A DNA stretch of 64,000 nucleotides from Trema orientale (taxonomy: Eukaryota; Streptophyta; Magnoliopsida; Rosales; Cannabaceae), in NCBI GenBank assembly GCA_002914845.1, contig JXTC01000024.1, forward strand, positions 1,057,159 to 1,121,158, read 5' to 3'. A program made the translations under genes and the position numbers. Below are positions 53,408-62,900 of this stretch, piece by piece. The notes under the pieces were generated by a model that had not been told where the DNA came from, did not search any database, and worked only from the letters and a program-made list of their open reading frames with translations. How positions within the stretch are numbered: the stretch's first letter is position 1; each line of letters opens with the position of its first letter.

Positions 53408-53955
53408 CGGTTTGTTTGGTATGTCGGATTAGATTGGATTAGACTTGATTATTAGTTTGGACTAGATTGGGTTGAAATAGATTGAGCTTTTTAGTACTGT
53501 AACATGTTTGGTGCAATCTAGGACTAAAAGTCTATTTACATAACAAAATAATTTTTAATTTATGAATGCAATCTAATTTTTTAATAAGATAAATAAATAA
53601 GTTTTTACATAATATAACAAGTAAAATTAAGATTTTTATCCAAATAAAATATTATACTTAATTTTTTTAATAAAATTAGGAGTATAATATTGTTGAATTC
53701 AAAATAACTTTTTTTTTATTTTTAAGAAAAAAATATATGGAAAGTAAAAAGAAAAGAAAGAAAAAAAAAGGAAAAAAAAAAAGAAAAAAAGGGAAAAAAA
53801 AAAAGAGTGCTCAACGGCTTATTTAATCCCAAGTCTACGTGGGATTAAATTGAAAGGCTGGACTCTTTTGTCCAGTCCTTCCACAAGCCCAAACATGGGA
53901 CTGGACAAAAGAGTCTAGTCCCTCCCTATAATCCGGCCCTTCAAACAGGGCCTTT
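53408..53955. mobile_element. Possible non-autonomous transposon with internal 18-bp hairpin
   Basis: Begins near GGTTTGTTTGGTATG and ends near CTTCAAACAGGGCC, a weakly inverted pair of the kind seen at hAT-like MITE ends. Inside the right part is a perfect hairpin: GACTCTTTTGTCCAGTCC (53861-53878) against its exact inverse at 53898-53915, with a 19-nt loop. An A-rich tract (53720-53805) lies in the middle. Non-coding. Confidence 0.5.
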
Positions 53956-55359
53956 ATAAACTCTGGTTGGGTGATAGTTTTTCTTAGCTACTCGCAGGTG
54001 GACAAAACAGGATGCATACTGAATTATGGAGATAGTACTACATTTAATTATGAGAAATTTATAGGCATTCTTCTGGGAAAGTAGTACTAGTGGATAGTTT
54101 TTGGCCAAAATTTTCTACTGTAAAAAAATATAACATGATTTTTAGCTGCATCTCATCTCACTGTAGCAACACACTATTCTAAATTTTTTTATCGAAAATT
54201 ATGTCGCATAATTTCATGCAAGTTTTTGTGAAAAAAATAATTTAGTGTTTCTGGGATTATTCTGCTGTTTAGGTCAGTTATATTTTCATATATTATTTTT
54301 AGATTGTAAAGACCTTTAAAATGTATCCCCTAATGACATATTTGGTCAAAATTACAGACTTGTGAAAAGACATTACTCGTATGAACAAAGATTTTCTAAA
54401 TAGAAATTGAAAACTAAGGAACAACCTTTTATTCTAAACAAATACTAGTACTAAATTAAAAAGATACAAAATATATAGGATAATTACTTATCACATTTGT
54501 TGGTCTTGAAAATTTGGTAAAATATAGTTAGGTTACCTACCAAAATTTTGATACCAACACATATGTCATATAAGTTGTCATCATTAATTAATTGGTAAAT
54601 AATTTTTAATAAATTTTACCATAAGTTCTAATATTCCAATTAAATGTCGTCAACTCATATACCACGTATTGGTATTAAAAATTTGGTAAAATAATTAGGC
54701 TACCTAGTATTACTAGTCCAATTATTATCTATATATATATATAATATAGTCACAAACTACTTAGTCAAAATTATTATTATTATTATTATCTGAAAAAAAA
54801 GCCAAAAGGAAAAACATAAACAAAGAAGCTTTCTCCGCACCTCGAGCAACATCTCTTCAACCAGTTCATCCAATATTAATGTCTTCTTTTTTCTTTTTTC
54901 TTTTCGTCATGAATTGATCAATTGATCAATATCCATAATCTATTATGTACAATATCACCCCAGATGTATCTTCTTCAGCAAAGAAGACGCTAGATGAAGT
55001 CATTGTTCTGGATTAAAAAGCCTATAAATTTTTGTTTTTTTATTAACGAGAGTAGAAAAACATAAAACAAAGGATTTAAGTCCAATTTCAGTAATTGCAG
55101 ATTTTCACCATGATGAAAAATATAAAATAAATAAAAAAAGAAGCCTCAGGCCCTCGTACTTTGCGTTTCTCTATAATTTCACTTATTTAAAACCGGATGT
55201 GGCGTCCTGTAAAAACTTGGGAACCAAAAATATGTGAAATCTCTAATTCATCGAGCTGCGAACTCTGTGTTTACGTTTAGTGTAATATTTAGGCTCCACA
55301 TCCAACAGTCAAAAAAAGGGTGAAAAGATATACCTTTGATTTAGCTTTCTGTACAAATA
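53956..55359. other. Intergenic region
   Basis: AT-rich, with no supportable gene or repeat before the retrotransposon insertion site. Confidence 0.4.
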
Positions 55360-55364
55360 TTCAC
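55360..55364. repeat. Target site duplication, left (TTCAC)
   Basis: TTCAC immediately before the 5' LTR, identical to 62896-62900 after the 3' LTR. Confidence 0.9.
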
Positions 55365-56051
55365 TGTGGGACTCGTTTTTAGAACGTGCGCCACGTGGAC
55401 GTTCCGACGGCAAGGAACGAAACTTGGAACAATCAATTGACACATGGGCAGAAAAAAACCGCCGGGGAACCACAAGAGTTTCACATGACAATATTTAGGC
55501 CCACACTGTCGAAGCGGGTCGAAGCAGGGCCCATCCAGATCTGGGATGGGCCCGGCCCAACCAGACCCTTGTCCCGACAGTTGAGGGTCAGGAGCCTCAA
55601 GGGTCTTCCGCTAGAAGACCCTCGAGGACAACGCATAGTTTCAGACCCAGACAAGGCATTTAATGCGATCCTGGGTAGGTGTGCGTATTGATTGCATTCC
55701 CCTGGGAGGGCGGCAGAACTGTAGACGCCGCTCCGTGTCAGGACTCATGTCCAAGCTGGCAACAGGGAACAAATCGTACCAATCTTAGCCCGTGATTTCG
55801 GGAGCGAGCTACGGCGCGGGAAAGGAAAAATCGGAATTGGATCCCAATTTCAGAGGTATAAGTATCGCCCGCACTGGAATAAGCAAGTAAGTAATTTTAT
55901 CCACTCTCTGTTATCTCTTCTAGGACCGATATCTGACTCAAGCATCGGAGAGTATTTGCAGGTACCCCCCCAGCTCCTCCGATCCTTCCAGATATTGGAT
56001 ACAATCAGAGATAGCAAAACACGTAGACAGTTGGTGAAAACCGTCCCAACA
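55365..56051 (+). repeat. 5' LTR
   Basis: Starts TGTGGGAC, ends CCCAACA (TG...CA). It is 687 bp, aligned without gaps to the 3' LTR with about 35 hand-counted mismatches (about 5%), mostly transitions. A TATA-like TATAAGTA at 55857 probably marks the U3 promoter, with transcription starting some 30 bp downstream. Confidence 0.93.
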
Positions 56052-56054
56052 GTT

Positions 56055-56072
56055 TGGCGCCGTCTGTGGGAA
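56055..56072 (+). other. Primer binding site
   Basis: TGGCGCCGTCTGTGGGAA starts 3 bp after the 5' LTR. TGGCGCCG is complementary to a tRNA 3' end of the form CGGCGCCA; tRNA-Asp is used by several plant gypsy elements with this start. The exact tRNA was not checked. Confidence 0.75.
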
Positions 56073-56200
56073 GTTGAGTGAAAACTTTGCAACTCCTTCC
56101 CGAACAAAAAGCCATACGACCGCAAATGGCACCATCAAGAATGACGATAAGAAGCGCTTGCCCCGAGGTGGAAGAAAGATCCTAGGAAGAGCGGCCTAGC

Positions 56201-57643
56201 ATGGAACAAAAGTTGGATCAGATGCTCGCCGCTCTAACGGAGGCGAACAAGAAGGCGGAGATGGCCCACCAGGCCGTCGTGGGGCTAAGAGAAGAAGTCG
56301 CAGCAATCCGCAAAGACAATATGCGCCTGGAAGGGCTGCTAGGCAGTGAAGCAAGGAGGGAGTGCCGAGACGATTTCGACGAAGAGGTTCAACAAGAGGC
56401 TCGGAGGCAGCATAGCCTGTCCGGTGGGGGATACCCTGCCCCCTCTGAACCGGCAGTGCGCGAAGAGCAACAGAGCCGCACGAAACCTCCCCGGGCGGGT
56501 GGAATGACGGACAAACAACGCCCTAGGGGCCCCGAAGATCCGTTCCCAAATTGGAAGCGAGAAATGATGGCGGAACTGGGTCGGCGACTCGGTTCCCATC
56601 ACGGCCAAACTCCTGCCGACTTGGCAGAGCAAGCCGTGCGTGGGATCAACCGAACGGCTTTCGCTGATTGGATTCAATCTGAACCCAAACCGAAGGACTT
56701 CACGACTCCAACCATCAAACCATTTGAAGGAAAGACCGACCCCCTCGACCACATATATCAATTCCAGCAGAAGATGGCCCTGGAGACCAGGAACGAAGCA
56801 GTAATCTGCAAAGTTTTCTCCACTACCCTAGCGGGGCCTGCCCTGTTATGGTTCAGGTAGCTCCCTGAACGCTCCATCCACGGGTTCGAAGACTTTTGCA
56901 AGATGTTCCTGAAGCAATACGCAGGTGCCAGAAGGCAGCAAAAGACGATGCGAGACCTGGACCGAATGGAGCAATCCGCGACCTAGTCCCCGAGGGACTA
57001 TCTGTCTCGTTTCTTGGACAAGATGTCCATGATACACGACGCCGATACTGTCCAAGCCGCGAGCTCTTTCGTCAGAGGACTTCAACCGGGTTCGATGTTG
57101 TCTGACCACTTACTCCTTAATCTGCCATACGACATGGCCGACGTCCAGGCGAAATCCGAAGGGGTCTTCCGAGTGTTGGACAGCCACCAGAGAGGGCCCA
57201 AAGCTTTGGCGGCGATCACGACCGCGCCGGCACAGACCCCAACGACCCAGGGAACGAAAAGATCCGCACCAGCCCAAACGACGACGCCGAAGGCATCCCC
57301 AGGGCAGGCTGACGCAGAGGCTGGTAAGAAGAGAAAGACGTCCAGAGAGCCCCTGCCGAAGTTCGAACTCAACACGACGATCGATATCATCTTCCTCCAA
57401 AACAAAGATAAGGGTATTTTCAAAGACCCTCCAAAGTCCAACGTCCCTGACCACATGAAGAACAAGAATAGATACTGCCAGTTCTATAGGGACCATGGGC
57501 ATGATACTGTTCACTGCCGTAACCTTTACGCGCAAATAATGATGGCAATCCAGGCCGGCAAGCTGAAGCAGTACGTGAAGGTGGACGGGCAAGCCAAAAA
57601 GGACACCGCTGGGCAAGACAAGGGGAAGCAGACCCCGACCTAA
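56201..57643 (+). pseudogene. Retrotransposon gag with two in-frame TAG stops
   Basis: Capsid/nucleocapsid-type protein of the element, which would package its RNA. One reading frame runs from the ATG at 56201 to the stop at 57641-57643 (about 480 codons), interrupted by TAG at 56858-56860 and 56984-56986 with no frameshift. Order: N-terminal coiled coil (residues about 1-50, LTEANKKAEMAHQAVVGLRE), charged linker, gag core domain (about 165-330, IKPFEGKTDPLDHIYQFQQK, then LSRFLDKM after the second stop), a Thr/Ala/Pro-rich linker, and a CCHC-like knuckle YCQFYRDHGHDTVHC near 425. The final codons overlap the first unit of the downstream tandem array. Both stops stand where Gln (CAG) would fit. 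No pol frame follows. Confidence 0.88.
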
Positions 57644-58206
57644 AAAAATACTATAGGACTAAACGTCGAGCAATGAAACATTTGCCGACGACCCGAGAAA
57701 AACGTACGAAAGGGATTAAGCTGTGTAATAACATTCTTGCCAGCAGACCCTGACCTAAAAAAGTACTATGGGACTAAACGTCGAGCAATGAAACATTTGC
57801 CGACGACCCGAGAAAAAAGTACGAAGGGAATTAAGCTGTGCAATAACATTCTTGCCAGCAGACTCCGACCTAAAAAAGTACTATGGGACTAAACGTCGAG
57901 CAATAAAACATTTGCCGGCGACCCGAGAAAAACGTACGAAGGGGATTAAGCTGTGCAATAACATTCTTGCCAGCAGACCCCGACCTAAAAAAGTACTATG
58001 GGACTAAACGTCGAGCAATGAAACATTTGCCGGCGACCCGAGAAAAACGTACGAAGCGGATTAAGCTGTGCAATAACATTCTTACCAGCAGACCCCGATC
58101 TAAAAAAGTACTATGAGACTAAACGTCGAGCAATGAAACATTTTCCGACAGTCCGAGAAAAACGTACGAAGGGGATTAAGCTGTGCAACAACATTCTTGC
58201 CAGCAG
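57632..58206 (+). repeat. Five 115-bp tandem repeats after gag
   Basis: GACTAAACGTCGAGCAATGA recurs at 57657, 57772, 57887, 58002 and 58117, spacing exactly 115. Each unit runs from CAGACCCCGACCTAAAAAAG through ACATTTGCCG, CGAGAAAAACGTACGAA and TTAAGCTGTGCAATAACATT to CTTGCCAG. Copies differ by a few point changes and no indels. The gag stop codon lies in the first unit, so the array grew from the 3' end of gag. Confidence 0.95.
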
Positions 58207-58229
58207 ACCCTAACTTAGGGTTATACTGT

Positions 58230-58355
58230 GGTTCGCTTGTTGGAAGCAGAACCATGTCAAAACAGCACGAAAGGTCTGCCCGTTGGAAGCAGACCCCATT
58301 CGATCTGCCCGTTGGAAGCGGACCTCGTTGAACCCGCCCGTTGGAAATAGACCCA
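58230..58355 (+). repeat. Short repeats forming GGTCTGC/GCAGACC hairpins
   Basis: Four spaced copies of CCCGTTGGAAGCAGACC or close variants (near 58233, 58276, 58308 and 58337). In the second copy GGTCTGC and GCAGACC form a perfect 7-bp stem around a 9-nt loop CCGTTGGAA. Other copies pair less well. Confidence 0.7.
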
Positions 58356-58359
58356 CGCA

Positions 58360-59030
58360 AAAAAAAGAAGAGACAAATAACAGTCGGGAATCACCAAAAA
58401 GAAAAAGGAGAAACAGGACTAACCGCTGTTATTAATAATTGTATTATAGATTACAAAGTGGGTCCTCCTCATTTATTAGCAGGCCTTGGGCGAAAGTGCA
58501 GAGACACGTCAGAACGATAGTGCCTAGTCTGTTCCCGATACGAGCCGAGCCCAGGCCTTCTCCTCTGCAACGACGGGTCTAAGCAAGAATTGACCATCCC
58601 TTGCAGTTGACTCCTAGCACGATCCTACTTGGGGTCGGAGAAATCCAGCTACACACGCGGATCGAACTCTGTCAAAGACAAATCACAGCAGCGATTATAT
58701 ATCTTCAGCGCTGGAAGAGCTGGAGCTCACATCCGGATTTCTTGAGTTAATGCTATTAATCATAGCACGGAGAGGGTTTACTAATAACTCCAAATCATAT
58801 ACGATTGGGCCAGACCCCGAAGTCGGCCGAACCGCCGACAAGGGAATGGCATCGTATATGATGCCCGATCCTGACCACATACAAACCAAAAAAAAAACTC
58901 AAACTCAAAATAGGGAGATTGTATTTATTTTATTATTCAAAGTCGAAGATTACAAAGTAGGATTGCAGAAGGGGCGAGCAGCACCCTATACAAGCCCTAC
59001 TTCTACATATGTACAGAGGAGCAGGCACCC
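58360..59030. other. Non-coding internal region of the retrotransposon
   Basis: Between the repeat blocks and the end of the antisense gene. No frame of interest; it probably holds the 3' untranslated region and terminator of the antisense gene. Confidence 0.4.
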
Positions 59031-61623
59031 TCATTTACCTCTGCTGGAGGAATGAACGCCGGCTTCGGCACCCGGATCGGCTTCGGCCTGAGACGGTATC
59101 TCGGGTTCGGACTCACTGGAGAGCACTATGGCACCTGACCCTGGTGGTGTACCGACACCTGGCTGGCTCGCGGTTGGCTCCTCTTGACCCACGACGGGGA
59201 CCAGCTCTTTGCCAACGGAGGCAGATGCAGAGGGCTCACCCTTCTCATCGTCGAGCATCTTTAATACGTCAGCAAGGTATGTGATGTTAATCTCATCCCC
59301 AAGCTGTTGCATGTAATACCCGACAGAATAGTGGTCCCTCTCGACGCCCTTCTGCTCGTCGAACTGGTCTGGCATCACCACATCTGGATGACCTTCATAT
59401 TCTCGGTTTTCCCAGCCAGACCTGTAACTTTCAGCAGAAAGGACATCCACCTGCCTTTGGTACCTCTTTTTCAGCTTCTCAGCATCCGCCAGCCTGTCTC
59501 TCAACGCTGCCAGCCTGAGTTCCGCCTGGCGCTGCGACAAATCACCCAAAAGGTTATTAATACCGGCTAGCTCTTCGCGGCGCAAACGGGTCAGCTCAAC
59601 GAGAGATTTCAGCAACTCAAAATGCTCCAAGTGCAGGTGGCTGATTACCTCATTATCGAGTCTGCGTTGCAGAGAATGAGCCTCTAGCTTTGCCTTCGCC
59701 TCAGCCATCCTGGCTTCCTTAGCATCATCGAGGGCGCCGTCCCGGGCTACGAAGGCGAGCCCTATCTCAGCTATTGCGTTCAGCCGCTCCTGCTCCTTCA
59801 GCGCGGCCCTAGCCCAGGCCAGACCCACAAGTTCGGCCTGAGCACGGAGGCCAGGAACCTCAGCCTCTAGAGACTTGAGCTTCCCCTCCGTATCCACCAA
59901 CTTGCCGGCCAGCTCTTCATAACCGGTCCTCTCGACGCTTAGAGCATGAGCTACCGCCGTGCTGACCCGAGCCTTCTCCAGGCTCCTGAACAGATCGAAG
60001 TCGGCTCTAACTGCCTTCAGGGCGACCGCGCTCTGTTCTGCTGCCACAGTCTTCGCGTCCAGCTACCTTGTCAGCTCCGCCACTTGCGACGCATAAAACG
60101 ACTGGATAGCAGCCAACTGCAGAATGCAAAACCAGAAACTCAGTCATCATCAAACATGCCGCAGCTATGAAAATGACGACCTGACAAACCCACACCTGTG
60201 TGAGACTGCGGCTGGCAACAGCATCCACGTTCCCCAGGGACAGCGGCTCCAGCTCGAGCTCGGCAGCCGAATCGCTTCCCCGGGTACCGTCCGCGCCTGA
60301 GGAGCGCACTTCCACCCTGCCAAGGGGAAGAGCTCCGCCCGCTGCCTGTGACACTTCAGCAGCACATCCTGATACTGCTGAACTGGGGGAGATGGGGGCA
60401 GCGGAGGACGGTGACGGGGCAGAACGAGCTGATGCATCATCAGCAGCAACTAGGACAGTTACCGCTTCAGCAGCTCCGCCGACCACCTACGGAGCAGACC
60501 CGACCACCTGCGGAGCAGACCCGCCAGTTTGTGATTTTTCGGTCTTTTCTTGACCAGGGCGTCCAGAAGGCCCACTGCGAGCAGACCTCCTCCTCCTCAA
60601 GACGGTCAAGGTGGCCCCGTCGTCGCCTTCGCTGCTCGAAGGGGAAGCGGCCTTGCCTTTCTTCACCAACGGACCCTCTTCCCCTCCAGACGGGTCAGCT
60701 TCGCGATCCCACTTCAAGAAGACTGGCGGAGGGGAGGATAGACGAGACTTGAGTCTGGGGGCTCCTCCACTCAAGTCCGCGATCTCTCCTCGAGGGCGCG
60801 CAGAGCCAGAACCCGCGATCTCTTCTCGAGAACACGCAGAACCAGACCCCGTGTTGACCCCCGATCTGGGTCCAATGGGAGGAGAGTCTGAAGTAGCAGC
60901 CAAGACACAACCAAACGCCGACTGACGGGAACCTTGGGCCTGACCCGGTGGACAGCGGCACCTCCTCTGGCCGGAGATGGGCCTGCTGAAGGTCCAGCAC
61001 CTGAGCCTGCAAACAAAAGGGATGCGACGCAATTAGAAGGATGACCCATACCCGAATAGTGGAGCCTCGGGTGAGCAGATAAGGTTACCTTTAGCTCCCT
61101 TGGGGGTAGGTGCCTCAGCGGTACGGAGCCGCTCGCATTCTCTGGCCATGAACACCAAGACCTCCTCCAGCTCGAGCCTAGTCGGCACCACCAAGTCGTC
61201 AAGCCCCGCCACCTGGTTCGAGGCCACGACCTGACGTCCGACCATTGTGATGCGGTTCTGCTCATCACGGCGAAACTAATTCAGCGCGGTGGCATCGAGG
61301 CGGCTCCGGAGATGCTTAGTGATCACCCAAGAGTCGAGTGGGAAAGGGAGATACAGAACCGCCCTCGGCATCAGATTCATCATCTGAGGGCCCAGCACGG
61401 CCTGTATATGGCGGCACTCCCCGGTCGACCCGAAAATGATGATCCCCTCTAGCTCCTGCAGCCACCCCACCGACAGCCGCGGCTCAAACCTGCTATCATC
61501 CGTCATGCCTGCGCGATAACAAAGGTCAGGAGATAGGGGAATGTCCAGACCTAAGGAAAAGAGAGCACCCAGAGACTTATTGTGGGAAAATGACGAGGGA
61601 ATCGAGAAATGCTCCTCGTTCAC
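59031..61623 (-). pseudogene. Antisense gene of the retrotransposon: Ser/Pro-rich and coiled-coil protein, interrupted
   Basis: Runs against the element. Recognisable parts from its 5' end: an N-terminal segment (61506-61089) with FIFGSTGECRH-like and LPFPLDSWVITKHLR text; an intron 61088-61007; a Ser/Pro/acidic linker (61006-60196); an intron 60195-60117; then a long coiled coil (60116-59031) rich in Ala, Glu, Leu and Arg with an acidic, Ser-rich tail. Both introns have GT-AG ends. In-frame TAG stops lie at 61278-61276, 60489-60487 and 60065-60063, and the reading frame shifts once within 61006-60771. It resembles uncharacterised plant 'putative transposon protein' sequences carried antisense by gypsy elements; function is unknown. 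The first exon may extend into the N gap. Current coding ability is lost, at least for a full-length product. Confidence 0.75.
60481..60522 (-). repeat. Two 21-bp tandem units, one with CAG and one with TAG
   Basis: Plus-strand units 60481-60501 and 60502-60522 are identical except at one base (CCTACGG against CCTGCGG). On the coding (minus) strand this is CCG-CAG-GTG in one unit and CCG-TAG-GTG in the other, which shows directly that this stop came from a Gln codon. Confidence 0.9.
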
Positions 61624-61695
61624 CCAAGGAGAGCACCACGCCCCTCCAACCGCATACAGCCTGGAGTGGGAGTCCCACTGCTTGTCACTCCTCGG

Positions 61696-61854
61696 NNNNN
61701 NNNNNNNNNNNNNNNNNNNNNNNNNNNNNNNNNNNNNNNNNNNNNNNNNNNNNNNNNNNNNNNNNNNNNNNNNNNNNNNNNNNNNNNNNNNNNNNNNNNN
61801 NNNNNNNNNNNNNNNNNNNNNNNNNNNNNNNNNNNNNNNNNNNNNNNNNNNNNN
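61696..61854. other. Assembly gap (159 N)
   Basis: Run of N inside the retrotransposon, near the 5' end of the antisense gene. Confidence 1.
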
Positions 61855-62190
61855 TTCAAAGGCGGAAGAGAGCCGAAAACCCTAAATCCGAAAGGGGAAG
61901 AAATTTCTAAGAGGAAAGAAAATCTGCACTTGATGAATTTTGGTAAAGTAAAAAATAAGGTCGGGCCTTGCTCTTATAGAAGGGGAACTGGAAGGATACT
62001 GAGGAAGAGAAACCGTGCGGTGGGGGCCCAAAGCATTTCAAAATTCAAAATTTTGGAAAAAACTTAATGAAGACCAGCACGCGCTAACATCAGTAACTCG
62101 CGAACAGAGGAGATAGTGTCCCACGTGTAACCTCCGTATTCGCGGACCGAAGTAATGATTTCCCCATTTAATGGCTGCAGACCCATCAAG
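61855..62190. other. Internal region before the 3' LTR
   Basis: Purine-rich to mixed sequence with no supportable frame. It may include the promoter of the antisense gene. Confidence 0.4.
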
Positions 62191-62208
62191 CAGAGAAATG
62201 GGGGCAGT
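62191..62208 (+). other. Polypurine tract
   Basis: CAGAGAAATGGGGGCAGT directly before the 3' LTR, the expected place and composition for the plus-strand primer. Confidence 0.7.
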
Positions 62209-62895
62209 TATGGGACCCGCTTTTAGAACGTGCGCCACGTGGACGTCCCGGCGGCAAGGAATGAAACTGGGAACAATCAACTGACACGTGGGCAGAAAAA
62301 AACCGCCGGGGAACCACAAGAGTTTCACATGACAATATTTAGGCCCACACTGTCGAAGCGGGTCGAAGCAGGGTCCATCCAGATCCGGGATGGGCCTGGC
62401 CCAACCAGACCCTTGTCCCGACAACTGAGGGTCAGAAGCCTCAAGGGTCTTCCGCTAGAAGACCCTCGGGGGCAACGCATAGTTCCAGATCCAGACAAGG
62501 CATTTAATGTGATCTTGGGTAGGTGTGCGTATTGATTGCATTCCCCTGGGAGGGCGGCAGAACTGTAGACGCCGCTCCGTGTCAGGACTCATGTCGAAGC
62601 TGGCAACAGGGAACAAATCGTACCAATCTTAGCCCGTGATTTCGGGAGCGAGCTATAGCGCAGGAAAGGAAACCTCGGAATTGGATCCCGATTTCAGAGG
62701 TATAAGTATCGCCCGCACTGGAATAAGCAAGTAAGTAATTTTATCCACTCTCTGCTATCTCTTCTAGGACCGATATCTGACTTAAGCATCGGAGAGTATT
62801 TGCAGGTACCCCCCCAGCTCCTCCGATCCTTCCAGATATTGGACACTGACAGAGATAGCGAAACACGTAGACAGTTGGTGAAAACCGTCCCAACA
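62209..62895 (+). repeat. 3' LTR
   Basis: 687 bp, collinear with the 5' LTR. Its first dinucleotide is TA instead of TG, a single G to A change; the end is CCCAACA. TATA-like TATAAGTA at 62701. Confidence 0.93.
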
Positions 62896-62900
62896 TTCAC
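62896..62900. repeat. Target site duplication, right (TTCAC)
   Basis: Identical to 55360-55364. Confidence 0.9.

Larger units (their letters stand above)
55365..62895 (+). mobile_element. Non-autonomous Ty3/gypsy-type LTR retrotransposon, gag only, with an antisense gene
   Basis: Complete 7531-bp element: LTRs at 55365-56051 and 62209-62895 (687 bp each), target duplication TTCAC at 55360-55364 and 62896-62900, primer binding site at 56055, purine-rich tract before the 3' LTR. The internal 6.2 kb holds gag (56201-57643), a 115-bp tandem array (57632-58206), short hairpin repeats (58230-58355) and an intron-containing coiled-coil gene on the opposite strand (59031-61623). Protease, reverse transcriptase, RNase H and integrase are absent, so it would need proteins from an autonomous partner. 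Gag-only elements and antisense extra genes are both known in plant gypsy elements, the latter chiefly in the Tat lineage; lineage is inferred from this layout. It is far richer in GC than the flanking DNA. Confidence 0.92.

Noticed and set aside
55386..55691. 101-residue open frame, repeated at 62230-62535
   Set aside because: Both lie at the same offset in the two LTRs; they are chance frames in LTR sequence and carry no known domain.
57082..57616. Long minus-strand frames over gag (127 and 168 residues)
   Set aside because: Shadows of the GC-rich gag coding strand; composition does not look like a protein and the sense frame shows clear gag features.
60200..60925. Plus-strand frames of 104-134 residues opposite the antisense gene
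   Set aside because: Low-complexity Arg/Ser/Pro text that mirrors the minus-strand gene; no splice logic or domain.
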